Shown piece by piece: positions 1-9,283 of a DNA stretch of 64,000 nt. Positions within the stretch are counted from its first letter, which is position 1, and each line of letters starts with the position of its first letter. The position numbers and the translations under genes are program-made. Where the stretch lies: the NCBI RefSeq assembly GCF_013408655.1, contig NZ_JACCBP010000001.1:3100001-3164000 (forward strand). Direction: 5' to 3'. Below the pieces are notes generated by a model. It ran no database searches. It saw only the letters and a list, made by a program, of their open reading frames with translations, and was not told where the DNA came from. The stretch is from Pigmentiphaga litoralis. Its GTDB lineage: Bacteria > Pseudomonadota > Gammaproteobacteria > Burkholderiales > Burkholderiaceae_B.

Positions 1-744
1 GGCGGCGCGGTGCGCGACCGTCTGCCGGTGCTGTGGACCCTGGCCAGCGGCGATACGCAGCGCGACATTGCCGAAGCCGAGTCCCTGCTGGAATCGCGCC
101 GCCACAACACCTTCAAGCTGAAGATCGGCCGCCGCGCCGTGGCCGACGACGTGGCCCACGTGTGCGCCATCAAACGCGCGCTGGGCGACCGCGCCCGCGT
201 CACGGTGGACGTCAACCAGGCCTGGAACGAGGCCGAAGCCGCGGGCGCGATTGCCCAGCTGGAAGCCAATGGCGTCGACCTGATCGAGCAGCCTCTGCCG
301 CGTGCCCATCTGGCTGGCATGGCCCGGCTCGCCGCGCGCTTCGTGGTGCCGATCATGGCGGACGAAGCCGTGCACAGCCCGGAAGACGCGCTGGAAATCG
401 CCCGCCTTGGCGCCGCCGATGTCCTGGCGCTGAAGATCGCCAAGTCCGGCGGCCTGTTCGGCCTGGTGCGCACGGCAGCCGTCGGTGACGCCGCCGGCAT
501 GGCCCTGTACGGCGGCACCATGCTCGAAGGCAGCGTGGGGTCCATAGCATCGGCCCACGTGTTCGCCACCCTGCCCCGCCTGGCCTGGGGCACCGAACTG
601 TTCGGCCCCCTGCTGCTGACCGACGACATTGTCGTCAACCGCCCCGAATTCCGCGATTTTGCACTGACCGTGCCCACCACGCCCGGCCTGGGACTCGAGC
701 TGGACGACGACAAGCTCAAGCACTACCGCCGGCAAGGCACCTGA
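1..744 (+). CDS. catB: muconate cycloisomerase, 5'-truncated by window edge
   Basis: C-terminal 247 codons of an enolase-superfamily enzyme; the reading frame is open from base 1, so the start lies outside. Muconate cycloisomerase converts cis,cis-muconate to muconolactone in the catechol ortho-cleavage branch of the beta-ketoadipate pathway. The frame shows the KxK catalytic pair in LKIGRR, the metal ligands in VDVNQAW, IEQPL and MADEAV, and the opposite-face lysine in LKIAKSGG, all in family order. A muconolactone isomerase gene follows after 11 bases, which favours muconate cycloisomerase over mandelate racemase or dipeptide epimerase. Confidence 0.92.
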   Translation, partial: GGAVRDRLPVLWTLASGDTQRDIAEAESLLESRRHNTFKLKIGRRAVADDVAHVCAIKRALGDRARVTVDVNQAWNEAEAAGAIAQLEANGVDLIEQPLPRAHLAGMARLAARFVVPIMADEAVHSPEDALEIARLGAADVLALKIAKSGGLFGLVRTAAVGDAAGMALYGGTMLEGSVGSIASAHVFATLPRLAWGTELFGPLLLTDDIVVNRPEFRDFALTVPTTPGLGLELDDDKLKHYRRQGT

Positions 745-755
745 GGAGACCCACC

Positions 756-1034
756 ATGATGTTCCTGGTTCGTATGGACGTACGCATTCCGCACGATCTG
801 CCCGCCACCGATGTCGACGCCATCAAGCTGCGCGAAAAGAACTACTCGCAAGACTTGCAGCGTTCGGGCAAATGGCAGGCGATCTATCGCGTGGTCGGCG
901 AATACGCCAACTACAGCCTGTTCGACGTCGAATCGAATGACGAACTGCACACCCTGCTGTCCGGCTTGCCGCTGTTCCCGTACATGGAAATCCACGTGAC
1001 GCCCCTGGCGCAACACCCCTCTTCCATTCGCTGA
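756..1034 (+). CDS. catC: muconolactone delta-isomerase
   Basis: A 92-residue cytoplasmic protein of the usual muconolactone isomerase length. It begins MMFLVRMDVRIPHDLP and holds the family segment EKNYSQDLQRSGKW followed by PLFPYMEIHVTPLA near the C-terminus. It isomerises muconolactone to beta-ketoadipate enol-lactone, the step after CatB. The ATG at 756 follows a GAGGAG ribosome site and lies 11 bases after the catB stop, so the two are almost certainly co-transcribed. No catA is visible; it may lie to the left of the window. Confidence 0.95.
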   Translation: MMFLVRMDVRIPHDLPATDVDAIKLREKNYSQDLQRSGKWQAIYRVVGEYANYSLFDVESNDELHTLLSGLPLFPYMEIHVTPLAQHPSSIR

Positions 1035-1066
1035 ACCGCAAGCTTTTACCTATAACGGAGACTGTT

Positions 1067-2056
1067 TTGACCCTTTTCAACCCGTCGCGCCGAGTCCTCG
1101 GCGCGCTGGCGCTGACGGCGCTCGCCTCGGCCCTGGCCCCCACCGCTTTCGCGCAAACCTATCCCGATCGTCCGGTCCGCTGGGTCGTGCCCTTCCCGCC
1201 CGGCGGCGCCATGGACAACATCGCGCGCACCCTGGGTGAAACCATGGGCGCATCGCTCGGCCAATCCTTCGTGATCGAAAACCGCCCCGGCGCGGGCGGC
1301 AACATCGGCGCAAGCAGCGTGGCCCGCTCGGCGCCCGACGGCTACACCATCATGATCGTCGCCAACGGCATGGCCGTGAACCCGTTCCTGTACCGCAGCA
1401 TGAACTACGATCCGATCGCCGACTTTGCGCCGATCTCGCTGCTGGCCGTGGTGCCCAATGTGCTGGTGACCAATCCCAAGCGCAACGACGTCAAGACCGT
1501 GGCCGAAGTCATCAGCAAGGCCAAGGCTGCGCCCGGCAAATACACCTACGCGTCGGCCGGCGTCGGCACGTCCATCCACCTGGCGGGCGAGCTGTTCGCG
1601 TCCATGACCGGCACCAACCTGCTGCACATCCCATACAAGGGCAGCGGCCCGGCCATTGCCGACATGCTCGGCGGCCAGGTCGACTACATGTTCGACAGCG
1701 TCACGTCGGCCAAGCCGCACATCGACGCCGGCAAGCTGACCGCCATCGCCGTCACCACCAGCAAGCGGTCCGCCGCGTTGCCGAACGTGCCAACGATCGC
1801 CGAAGCGGGCGTGAAGAATTACGAACTGACGCCCTGGTTCGCCGCCTTCGCCCCGGCCGGCACGCCGCAGCCGATCATCGACAAGCTGAACGCAGCCATG
1901 CGCGACGCCTTGAAGAACCCGAAGGTCCAGGCGACCCTGGCCTCGATCGGCGCCGAGCCGATCGGCGGATCGCCCGCGGAACTGAAGACCTATCTGGCCG
2001 AAGAGACCAAGAAGGGCAAGGCGCTGATTACCGAGCGGAACATCAAGGTGGATTGA
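1067..2056 (+). CDS. Bug/TctC-family solute-binding protein
   Basis: A 329-residue periplasmic binding protein of the tripartite tricarboxylate transporter receptor family (Bug), greatly expanded in Bordetella and relatives. The start is TTG at 1067, with AACGGAG about 8 bases upstream and a Sec signal peptide ending AFA/QTYPD. Family marks are YPDRPVRWVVPFPPGG, the ENRPGAGGNIG loop and the DYMFDSV segment. No tctA or tctB membrane gene is present, so it is an orphan receptor. It lies 32 bases after catC and before a terminator, so its ligand may be an aromatic acid or pathway intermediate; that is inference. Confidence 0.9.
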   Translation: MTLFNPSRRVLGALALTALASALAPTAFAQTYPDRPVRWVVPFPPGGAMDNIARTLGETMGASLGQSFVIENRPGAGGNIGASSVARSAPDGYTIMIVANGMAVNPFLYRSMNYDPIADFAPISLLAVVPNVLVTNPKRNDVKTVAEVISKAKAAPGKYTYASAGVGTSIHLAGELFASMTGTNLLHIPYKGSGPAIADMLGGQVDYMFDSVTSAKPHIDAGKLTAIAVTTSKRSAALPNVPTIAEAGVKNYELTPWFAAFAPAGTPQPIIDKLNAAMRDALKNPKVQATLASIGAEPIGGSPAELKTYLAEETKKGKALITERNIKVD

Positions 2057-2100
2057 TGGGGCCGTGAGCCATTGAATCGGATGGCTGTGATTGGCAAGAA

Positions 2101-2125
2101 CGCACCGGTGACGGTGCGTTTTTTT
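2101..2125 (+). terminator. intrinsic terminator after catBC-bug
   Basis: Perfect 7-bp stem CGCACCG / CGGTGCG with loop GTGA (2101-2118), followed directly by a run of seven T. It lies 45 bases after the Bug stop and ends the forward operon. The stop codon of the converging PepSY gene (2124) falls inside the T-run. Confidence 0.9.
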
Positions 2126-3926
2126 ATGGCCGGTGGTTTTTAGTACGCACTGCAAGCGCCGCGAAGATTGCGCCCAGCCCGAGCATTGTCAGGTCGAATC
2201 CTGCCATGACCCAGTCCCCGTCGGTCAGGGTCCGCCCCAGGTGGCGGTGGGTCGTGATGGCGTTCAGCACGGGCAGCAGTCCAAACGCCAGGGCAGCGAT
2301 CAGGGCCTGCTCACACCACAGGCGGCTGACTGGCCGCAGCAACGCATGGACAGCCAGCAGCGACCATGTCACGAATAGCGTGTTGATTTCCATCGCGGCG
2401 CGGGGGGCAGCATCGACCGGAATCAGGCGGTTGGCCCAGAAGTAGGCGGCGATGGCGATGGGCAGTCCGACAATGGCGGCCACGTTGAGGCGTTCGACAC
2501 CTGCCAATCCTGCAAGATGGACCTGCCGGCCGCGTTCGGCGCGTTGGCGTCGTTTGACGGTCCACAGCACCATGCCGGTTGCAATCATGGCGGCGCCGAG
2601 CAGGCCGGACAGCACGTACAGCACACGCAATGCGGGCGGTGCGAACTGCCCTTCGTGCAGGCCCAGCATCAGGTCGCGGAAGGCCTTGGGGCCGGATTGC
2701 CAGGCGCGGCGTTCGGCGAGCAGGTCACCGGTAATGCCGTCGTAAGCCAGGATGTCGGTGGCCCGCATCGGGCCGGCTGAAAAGTCGCCGACCACGGTGA
2801 CGCGGGCGTTGGCATCGAACGGGTTCCGGATATCGAGCGCGGCGATCGGCGCAGTGCCCCAGCGCCGGTGTGCGTCGGACGCGATACGGTCCAAGGGCAA
2901 CGGCGTTGCCACGTGGCCTGACGCGTCGGCGGGCGCCAGAGGCACGAACACGTCATTCAGGAACGCGCTGCGGCCGGCCTCACCCGTTCCGTACCATGGG
3001 GCCACGATCAACGGCATCAACGTGAACATGACGAACACCAATCCGGAATACGTGATCATTACCTGGAAGGGCAATGTCAGGACGCTGACGGCATTGTGCG
3101 CGTCAAGCCAGGACCGCTGGCCCTTGTCAGGACGAAACGTGAAAAAGTCCTTGAAGATCTTTTTGTGCACGACAACGCCGGTGACCAGGCCGATCAGCAT
3201 CATCAACGTGGCGATACCAACGATCCACTCACTGGCCCGCTGCGGCAGATAGTGCAGCCGCCAGTGCATCTGGTAGAGCGTTTGCCCGCCGCCCGTGCGG
3301 CGCGTGGGCAGCTCGGCGCCGGTGGTGGCGTCAAGGTAAGCCGAACCGGAAGTCTCGCCTCCTGGCGATACTCCCGGCGATGCGGCCCGCGGCGCTTGCC
3401 AGGCCACTTCCAGATACGGCGCATTGCGGTCGATCGGCAGCGTGATGGTCCAGCGCCGCGCGCCGTGTGCATGGTCTCTCAGATAAGCCGTCGCCAGGTG
3501 GATAGCCGCGTCGCTCGCCAGCGGCGGGGCCGACACCGTTGCCACCGGCAACTCCGGCCGCATCCACCGATCGATCTCGGTATCCAGATACCCGACCGTC
3601 CCGGTGATGAACATGAAGTACAGCAGCCACCCGACCAGCACGCCCAGCCAGGTGTGCAGCCATGCCATGGACTGGCGAAAGGCGTTCTTCATGGTGCACG
3701 CGCCAAAAGCCCCCATGACGGCGGCGGCATACACCACGAAGCTCAATTGCATGGCGACCAACGCCGCATCCACGCGTTCCAGTCCCCACCCAATGATCAG
3801 CGCCACCGGCACGAAGTTGGCCACCGCATAGCCGCCGGCAACCGCTGCAAGCGCGCGCCACAGGACGTCTCGTCGAGCGGGCGTCATCACATGGAAACCC
3901 TGGCCGATGCGCGATGGGCGGCCCAC
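2124..3926 (-). CDS. DUF3649-PepSY fusion iron-uptake membrane protein
   Basis: A 600-residue inner-membrane protein. Residues 14-78 (ARRDVLWRALAAVAGGYAVA onward, two helices) look like DUF3649. Residue 79 onward begins MKNAFRQSMAWLHTW, the usual start of stand-alone PepSY-associated TM proteins (PiuB/FoxB-like). Further helices lie near residues 90-112, 235-255, 290-315 and 455-475, with four more in the C-terminal 120 residues. FoxB-type proteins are linked to siderophore iron reduction or uptake at the inner membrane. The gene lies 21 bases downstream of the FecA-like receptor, in the same operon. The likely start is Met14 (3887), although 3926 is also open. The DUF3649 and PepSY parts are normally separate genes. 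Confidence 0.85.
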   Translation of the reverse strand: MGRPSRIGQGFHVMTPARRDVLWRALAAVAGGYAVANFVPVALIIGWGLERVDAALVAMQLSFVVYAAAVMGAFGACTMKNAFRQSMAWLHTWLGVLVGWLLYFMFITGTVGYLDTEIDRWMRPELPVATVSAPPLASDAAIHLATAYLRDHAHGARRWTITLPIDRNAPYLEVAWQAPRAASPGVSPGGETSGSAYLDATTGAELPTRRTGGGQTLYQMHWRLHYLPQRASEWIVGIATLMMLIGLVTGVVVHKKIFKDFFTFRPDKGQRSWLDAHNAVSVLTLPFQVMITYSGLVFVMFTLMPLIVAPWYGTGEAGRSAFLNDVFVPLAPADASGHVATPLPLDRIASDAHRRWGTAPIAALDIRNPFDANARVTVVGDFSAGPMRATDILAYDGITGDLLAERRAWQSGPKAFRDLMLGLHEGQFAPPALRVLYVLSGLLGAAMIATGMVLWTVKRRQRAERGRQVHLAGLAGVERLNVAAIVGLPIAIAAYFWANRLIPVDAAPRAAMEINTLFVTWSLLAVHALLRPVSRLWCEQALIAALAFGLLPVLNAITTHRHLGRTLTDGDWVMAGFDLTMLGLGAIFAALAVRTKNHRP

Positions 3927-3947
3927 CTTGCTGCGCTCATGTTGCGC

Positions 3948-6446
3948 TTAGATATCTGCGGACAGCGACAGCAGCAAGGTGCGTGGTGCGCCGATCGTCA
4001 GCCCCTGGCGCGCCGCCGACTGCCAGTAGTTCTTGTCGGCCACGTTTTCGATGGCAGCGCGGATCGTGATGGGCGTCTTGCCCGCCACGAAGCGATAACG
4101 CGCGCCAACGTCAAACCGTGTCCAGCCGGGAATCTGCTGGACGTTCTCGGTATCCACGAATTGCGAGCTGGTCCGTACGGCGCGAGTGGTCAGGGTCAGG
4201 CCCACCAGGAAGGGCGTATCCCATTCGGCGGCGGCGTTGAACTGAAAGCGCGGCACGGCCGGCGCGTTGCGGCCGTCATTCAGCCCGCCTTCGGTGCGCG
4301 TCAGCTTGCCGTCGGTAAACGCGGCACCGGCCAGCAGACGCACGCCGGTTGCCACTTCGCCTTGGGTGACCAGTTCCAGTCCACGATTGCGCTGCTGGCC
4401 GTCCACCCCAAAGACGTTGGTGGCCGGGTTCCGGTAGCCGTTGGCGCGTTCGATCTGGAACGCGCTGAAGGTGGCGGCGAATCGGCCAAAGTCGTATTTG
4501 GTCCCGACCTCCATCTGCTTGGCCTTGGACGGCGGGAACATCTGATTGGCGTTGATGGCGTCGGCAGGCGCGGTGGGGCCTTGGGTCAAGCCTTCGATGT
4601 AATTGCCGTACACGGACAGCACAGGCGTGACTTTGAACACCAATGCGGCAACCGGTGTGATGGCGCTTTTCTTGTAGCTTGGATCGATGCGGTTACTGGT
4701 GACGGCGTCGAAGTTGGACGATTCGACCTGCTGACGCCGTGCGCCCAGTGTCAACTGCAGCCGCTGGTCGGCCATCGAAATGGTGTCAGCCAGCGCGATG
4801 CTGTTCAACCGCGTCTGCCCTGTCTTTGGGACGCCATCGGCAATGGCAATTTCCGGCCGCGCGTTGAACACTGGCGAATACAGATTCGACGAAATCACCG
4901 ACCCGTTCTGGCGGCGCGATCCACTGTTCATGGTCAGGGTACTGACGCTGGCGACCGCCACGTGCTGCAGGCCCCCGGTGGCGAACTTTCCGCGCACGCC
5001 ACCTTCGGCCGTGCGCGTGTCGACATACTGGTTCAGGCGCACCGGCCGTCCGATCAGGCTACCGGCGGGATCCTGCAGCAAGAACGAGGTTTGCAGGCTG
5101 GTGAAGTCATAGTTCATGGCGCCCGCCGCGCCGTACGCCGTCAGGTTGGACGACAGGTCGATTTCGCCGCGCACGGTGGCGGCCAGTTCCTTCACGTCCC
5201 AGTAGGTCCAGTCGGGCAGAAAGTTCGTCTTGTTGTCGGGCGCGCGGCCGATCGCCACGCCACTGTCCGGCAGCAGCAGCCCACTGCGGGCACCCGTGCG
5301 GCGCTTCTGGTAATTCACGTCGGCCTCAAGGCGCACCTTGTCGCCCTGGTAGTCGACACCCAGGGCGACGGCGCTCAGCGCGGCACTGGAATGATCGACC
5401 GGCGTGTCCCCCGACCGGCGGATCGCGTTGAGCCGGACGCCCCATTCCTTGTTCTCACCAAAACGCCGCGCCAGGTCGACGTGCGTGCCGAACTGGCCGC
5501 CCTCCATGTACGACAGCGTGACGCGATTCAGTGGCTCGGGGCCGGCGCGCTTGGGTACCAGGTTGATCGCGCCGCCCACCGAGCCGGCAGGCGCCATGCC
5601 GTTCAGCAGCGCATTGGGGCCGCGCAGCACATCGACCCGTTCCACGCCGATCAGCGAACTGGAATCGCGCGGCGACATGCCGTACAGCCCGTTGAACGAG
5701 ATGTCGTAGTTGAACAGCGTAAATCCGCGAATATTGAATTCGTCGCGGCCGGCATCACGCGAGTAAGTGTTGCGGATGGCGGGATCATTGACCAGGATGT
5801 CGCCCAGGTTCTGCGCCTGCTGGTCTTCGATCAGTTGCGACGTGTATTGCGTGGCGCTGAACGGCGTGTCGAGCATGTCCTTGTTGCCCAGGATGCCCAG
5901 GCGGGATCCGCGCGCCACCTGGCCGCCCGCATAGGGTGCGGGCAGGCCGGACGCGATGGCGTCGGCGGTCACGCTCACGGCGGGCAGGGTCGAAATGGCG
6001 GCCGAGCCGGCCGCCTGGCGTTGGATCGTGATCGTGCCTGGCCCGCTGCGCACCGGCACCAGGCCGCTGCCCCGCAAGGCGGTATCCAGCGCCTGTTGCA
6101 GCGTCAACGATCCTTGCAGCGGCGGCGCGGTTCTTCCCGCCAGCAGGGCGCCATCGGCCCCGATCGCCACACCCGACTGCCGCGACAAGGCGTTCAGGGT
6201 CTGCGCCAGGGGTTGTTCCGGCAACGCGACCGACATCGTGGTGGTGGGCAAAGGGGCATTTTGCGCGGACGCGTACTCGGGCGCTGTTGCCATGCCGAAC
6301 GCGGCGCTGCATGCCAGAGCGATCGCGCACAGCGAATGGGTCGCGACGCGGTCGGCATGCTTGGTTGAAGACGTGGTCGAACGCGGGGTAGCGCGCGGCG
6401 CGCGGCCGGCGTTGGGCAACGCTGCACGGGGGTGTTGTCGGATCAT
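3948..6446 (-). CDS. FecA-type TonB-dependent siderophore receptor with signalling domain
   Basis: An 832-residue outer-membrane receptor. A long N-terminal leader (SAAFGMATAPEYASAQ) precedes an STN signalling domain at about residues 70-122 (SVALPEQPLAQTLNALSRQS). Then come a plug domain (DEFNIRGFTLFNYDISFNG, VERVDVLRGPNALLNG) and a 22-strand-type barrel ending LSLSADI. The STN domain marks transducers that signal through FecR to a FecI sigma factor, whose genes lie just upstream. I prefer ATG 6446 (AAGG four bases upstream) over the longer 6506 start because that extension has no ribosome site. The ligand is probably a ferric siderophore of unknown type. Confidence 0.92.
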   Translation of the reverse strand: MIRQHPRAALPNAGRAPRATPRSTTSSTKHADRVATHSLCAIALACSAAFGMATAPEYASAQNAPLPTTTMSVALPEQPLAQTLNALSRQSGVAIGADGALLAGRTAPPLQGSLTLQQALDTALRGSGLVPVRSGPGTITIQRQAAGSAAISTLPAVSVTADAIASGLPAPYAGGQVARGSRLGILGNKDMLDTPFSATQYTSQLIEDQQAQNLGDILVNDPAIRNTYSRDAGRDEFNIRGFTLFNYDISFNGLYGMSPRDSSSLIGVERVDVLRGPNALLNGMAPAGSVGGAINLVPKRAGPEPLNRVTLSYMEGGQFGTHVDLARRFGENKEWGVRLNAIRRSGDTPVDHSSAALSAVALGVDYQGDKVRLEADVNYQKRRTGARSGLLLPDSGVAIGRAPDNKTNFLPDWTYWDVKELAATVRGEIDLSSNLTAYGAAGAMNYDFTSLQTSFLLQDPAGSLIGRPVRLNQYVDTRTAEGGVRGKFATGGLQHVAVASVSTLTMNSGSRRQNGSVISSNLYSPVFNARPEIAIADGVPKTGQTRLNSIALADTISMADQRLQLTLGARRQQVESSNFDAVTSNRIDPSYKKSAITPVAALVFKVTPVLSVYGNYIEGLTQGPTAPADAINANQMFPPSKAKQMEVGTKYDFGRFAATFSAFQIERANGYRNPATNVFGVDGQQRNRGLELVTQGEVATGVRLLAGAAFTDGKLTRTEGGLNDGRNAPAVPRFQFNAAAEWDTPFLVGLTLTTRAVRTSSQFVDTENVQQIPGWTRFDVGARYRFVAGKTPITIRAAIENVADKNYWQSAARQGLTIGAPRTLLLSLSADI

Positions 6447-6515
6447 GGACCTTGTCCTCGGGTGGGTTTCAGGCAGAAGACCAAGAAGTCGCCCGAACCC
6501 TGACAACTATTTTTG

Positions 6516-7523
6516 CTATCGCAGTTCGATAGTCACCGGCTCGCCCGCGGTACGCGTCACGCGCACCGGCAGCATGTCCGGCAGTCCCTGCAGAAATGCC
6601 TGCGGATCGCGCAGCGGGAAACTGCCGCTGACGCGCAGATCGCGCAACCGAGGTTGGTCTCGCAAGCGGAAGGGCTGAGGCACGTAGTCGTTCCAGCGCG
6701 CCAGGGCTTCCACCAGCGGGGTGTTGTCGAAGACCAGCCAGCCTTGGCGCCAGGCGCCGACGTCGTCGGGCGGCAACGTGCGGCGCATGCCAAGGCCTTG
6801 CGCGTCGGCGTCGATCGCCTCGCCCGCCTGCAACACGATCGGAGGAGGGTCTGAAAGGACGCCCGACGATCCTGCTGACGTGTCCGCATCACTGCGCGGC
6901 CAGACACCCACGCGACCGTTGGCCACGGCCACCCGCATATGCCCTTCCCGTGCGCTGACCGTGAATGTCGTTCCAAGCACCCGAACCTGTCCCCACTCGG
7001 TCATGACCATGAACGGCCGATCGGGATCATGGGTGACGTTGAAGCGGACTTCGCCGGCGGCCAACTGCACTTCGCGGCGATTGCGGTAGATCGCGACCGT
7101 ACAGGTCGTCCGGGCGGCAAGACTCAGTTCGGACCGGTCCGACAGCGTGCGATCGAGTTGCTGCGCCCTGCCGGTCGACAGCGCAAGTTGTTCCAGCGGT
7201 TGGAGCCAATAAAACCGGCTGCCGCCCGCCAGCGCCGCGATCACGCCGCCGACGCCCAGCATGCCCAGCGCGCGGCGGCGGCCTTCCTGGGCCGCGGCCT
7301 GGCTGCGCGGCACCGGGACAGTACCCTGCAGCCCACTGGCGTCCGTGCTGTCCCACAGCCGTTCCGCAGCGGCTACGGCCTGGACCTGGGCGGGCGTGCC
7401 GTCACGCCACCGAGCCAACTCGTCCCGCGCAGCCTGCGCCACGTCGGGGCTGCCCTTGTGCGTCCGGCCGACAAGCAGCAGGGCCCTTTCGATCAAGGCG
7501 CGGGAAGGTCGGGTGGACATCAT
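6516..7523 (-). CDS. FecR-type anti-sigma/sigma regulator
   Basis: A 335-residue protein with a cytoplasmic N-terminal helical domain (FecR_N, DUF4880-like; residues 8-50, ending ERLWD). One transmembrane helix (GMLGVGGVIAALAGGSRFYW, about residues 86-105) follows. The periplasmic FecR domain has TCTVAIYRNRREVQLAAGEV and VRVLGTTFTVS, and the C-terminal part (PLVEALARWNDY) contacts the receptor STN domain. It relays receptor occupancy to the FecI sigma factor. It lies between the sigma and receptor genes, 25 bases after fecI and about 70 bases before the chosen receptor start. Confidence 0.92.
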   Translation of the reverse strand: MMSTRPSRALIERALLLVGRTHKGSPDVAQAARDELARWRDGTPAQVQAVAAAERLWDSTDASGLQGTVPVPRSQAAAQEGRRRALGMLGVGGVIAALAGGSRFYWLQPLEQLALSTGRAQQLDRTLSDRSELSLAARTTCTVAIYRNRREVQLAAGEVRFNVTHDPDRPFMVMTEWGQVRVLGTTFTVSAREGHMRVAVANGRVGVWPRSDADTSAGSSGVLSDPPPIVLQAGEAIDADAQGLGMRRTLPPDDVGAWRQGWLVFDNTPLVEALARWNDYVPQPFRLRDQPRLRDLRVSGSFPLRDPQAFLQGLPDMLPVRVTRTAGEPVTIELR

Positions 7524-7548
7524 GGACAGGTCATGGAAAGGGCCGGCG

Positions 7549-8067
7549 TCATGCGCGCGCTGGCGCCAACCCGGCGCAGTCCAGGATGCCCCGCATCACA
7601 TGCCGCTCGATCGCCGTCACGTTCAGTCCCATGCGTTCGCCGGCTTCGGCATAGCTGTAGCCATGCACCCTGACAAGGATGAACACGGCGCGCCGTTTGG
7701 GGGGCATGACGGCCAGGCGCTGCATCAGCCGATCCAGCTGCTGGCGCGCAATCACCTGACCTTCCACCGACGGAACGCTGTCGGCGGACACCAGCCCCAG
7801 CGTATCCAGCACGCGCTGCTCCGCGGCGCGCCGCGCGGCAGCTGTCGCGGCAATGTTGCGGCCCGCGTGATACAGCAACGCCCGAGGTTCCAGGATGGCG
7901 CCGCCTGAGTCCTGCAGCGCGTAGATGCGTGCATAGGCTTCCTGCACCACGTCGGCGGCGGTGTGGCCGTCGCCCGACTTGCGCGTGAAATACCTTAGCA
8001 GTTCTCTGTAGTAACGCTCGGGCAAGGAAGCACCTGGTCGATGGGGTGGCGGCGGCTGCACAGGCAT
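7549..8067 (-). CDS. FecI-family ECF sigma factor
   Basis: An ECF sigma-70 factor of the iron-starvation group. Region 2 is ERYYRELLRYFTRKSGD...ADVVQEAYARIY; region 4 is LAVMPPKRRAVFILVRVHGYSYAEAGERMG with helix-turn-helix. The open frame runs up to 8184 but would cross the lipA terminator and the Fur-box promoter, so the real start must be downstream. ATG 8067 gives 172 residues but lies only a few bases from the predicted transcription start. TTG 8025, preceded by AGGTG, is a serious alternative. It probably directs RNA polymerase to the receptor promoter once freed by FecR. Confidence 0.88.
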   Translation of the reverse strand: MPVQPPPPHRPGASLPERYYRELLRYFTRKSGDGHTAADVVQEAYARIYALQDSGGAILEPRALLYHAGRNIAATAAARRAAEQRVLDTLGLVSADSVPSVEGQVIARQQLDRLMQRLAVMPPKRRAVFILVRVHGYSYAEAGERMGLNVTAIERHVMRGILDCAGLAPARA

Positions 8068-8082
8068 GCACAAGGACGCAAG

Positions 8083-8106
8083 TGTATAGCAATGATTCTC
8101 ATTCTT
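8083..8106 (-). promoter_or_regulatory. Fur box over extended -10 promoter of fecI
   Basis: On the minus strand the core AATGAGAATCATT matches 12 of 13 positions of the Fur core AATGATAATCATT (whole box 8088-8106). It runs directly into TGCTATACA, an extended -10 element (TATACA at 8088-8083). No good -35 is seen, as is common with extended -10 promoters. Iron-loaded Fur bound here would cover the promoter and repress the sigma operon. Confidence 0.82.
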
Positions 8107-8147
8107 CATCATCCGGACGTTGTGCACGCCACAACTCGCAGGGCAAT

Positions 8148-8174
8148 AAAAAAGCGGCCCGAAGGCCGCTTTTC
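8148..8174 (-). terminator. terminator downstream of lipA
   Basis: AGCGGCC / GGCCGCT 7-bp stem with a CGAA tetraloop (8153-8170). A-runs on the left give a U-run in the leftward lipA transcript, and T-runs on the right allow some bidirectional function. It lies 19 bases after the lipA stop and separates it from the fecI promoter. Confidence 0.85.
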
Positions 8175-8192
8175 TGCAAACCACAGCGCAGA

Positions 8193-9221
8193 TCAGTTCA
8201 ACGAATCCGCCACGCCAGCCGCGTGGGCCTGTTCGTCGGCGTGGTACGACGAGCGGACCATGGCGCCCACTGCCGCATGGGTAAAGCCCATGGCGTAGGC
8301 TTCGCGTTCGAACATCTTGAACGTGTCGGGGTGGACATAACGCAGCACCGGCAGGTGATGCTCGGACGGCTGCAGGTACTGGCCGATCGTCAGCATGTCG
8401 ACGTTGTGCGCACGCATGTCGCGCATGACTTCCAGGATCTCTTCGTCGGTCTCGCCCAGGCCCAGCATCAGGCCGGACTTGGTCGGCACGTTCGGGTGCA
8501 GCGCCTTGAAGTCGGCCAGCAGCTTGAGCGAGTGCTTGTAGTCCGAGCCCGGACGGGCCTGTTTGTACAGGCGCGGCACGGTTTCCAGGTTGTGGTTCAT
8601 GACATCGGGCGGGCCGGCGTTCAGGATCGCCAGGGCGCGGTCCAGGCGGCCGCGGAAGTCGGGCACCAGCACTTCGATGCGGGTGTTCGGCGACAATTCA
8701 CGCGTCTTCTGGATGCACTCGACAAAGTGGGCCGCGCCGCCGTCGCGCAGGTCGTCGCGGTCGACCGACGTGATCACGACGTAGTTCAGCTTCATGGCGC
8801 CGATGGTGCGCGCAAGGTTGAGCGGCTCGTTGGTGTCGAGCGGGTCGGGGCGGCCGTGGCCGACATCACAGAAGGGGCAGCGGCGGGTGCACTTGTCGCC
8901 CATGATCATGAACGTGGCGGTGCCCTTGCCGAAGCATTCACCGATGTTCGGGCAGGACGCTTCTTCGCACACGGTGTGCAGCTTGTGTTCGCGCAGGATC
9001 TGCTTGATTTCGTAGAAGCGCGAACCCGGCGAGGCGGCGCGCACGCGGATCCAGTCCGGCTTCTTCAGCTTTTCGGCTGCGACAACCTTGACGGGAATGC
9101 GGGAGATCTTGGCCTCCGACTTCTGCTTTTTTAGCGGGTCGTAGGACTTGTTGATGATGACGGGTTCGGCGGGGGTGGCCGCGCTGGCCGCATCAACCGA
9201 CGTATCGACTACAGAGCTCAT
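8193..9221 (-). CDS. lipA: lipoyl synthase
   Basis: A 342-residue radical-SAM enzyme that inserts two sulfurs into protein-bound octanoyl groups to make lipoyl cofactors of 2-oxoacid dehydrogenases and the glycine cleavage H protein. Both iron-sulfur sites are present: the auxiliary cluster [12 protein letters not shown] (Cys85, 90, 96) and the radical-[11 protein letters not shown] (Cys111, 115, 118). The ATG at 9221 is the only sensible start. It follows lipB on the same strand with a 62-base gap, so the two lipoate genes probably form an operon. Confidence 0.97.
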   Translation of the reverse strand: MSSVVDTSVDAASAATPAEPVIINKSYDPLKKQKSEAKISRIPVKVVAAEKLKKPDWIRVRAASPGSRFYEIKQILREHKLHTVCEEASCPNIGECFGKGTATFMIMGDKCTRRCPFCDVGHGRPDPLDTNEPLNLARTIGAMKLNYVVITSVDRDDLRDGGAAHFVECIQKTRELSPNTRIEVLVPDFRGRLDRALAILNAGPPDVMNHNLETVPRLYKQARPGSDYKHSLKLLADFKALHPNVPTKSGLMLGLGETDEEILEVMRDMRAHNVDMLTIGQYLQPSEHHLPVLRYVHPDTFKMFEREAYAMGFTHAAVGAMVRSSYHADEQAHAAGVADSLN

Positions 9222-9283
9222 GGCTAGTATTCCTGAACAGCGGGGCCGGGGTAGAACCGGGGGCTGTGATTGGTGATAACCCC

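Noticed and set aside
3096..6368. A 1090-codon forward open frame
   Set aside because: It lies antisense to the TonB receptor and PepSY genes, is rich in Arg/Gln/His as expected from the opposite strand of GC-rich coding DNA, and has no domain or ribosome site.
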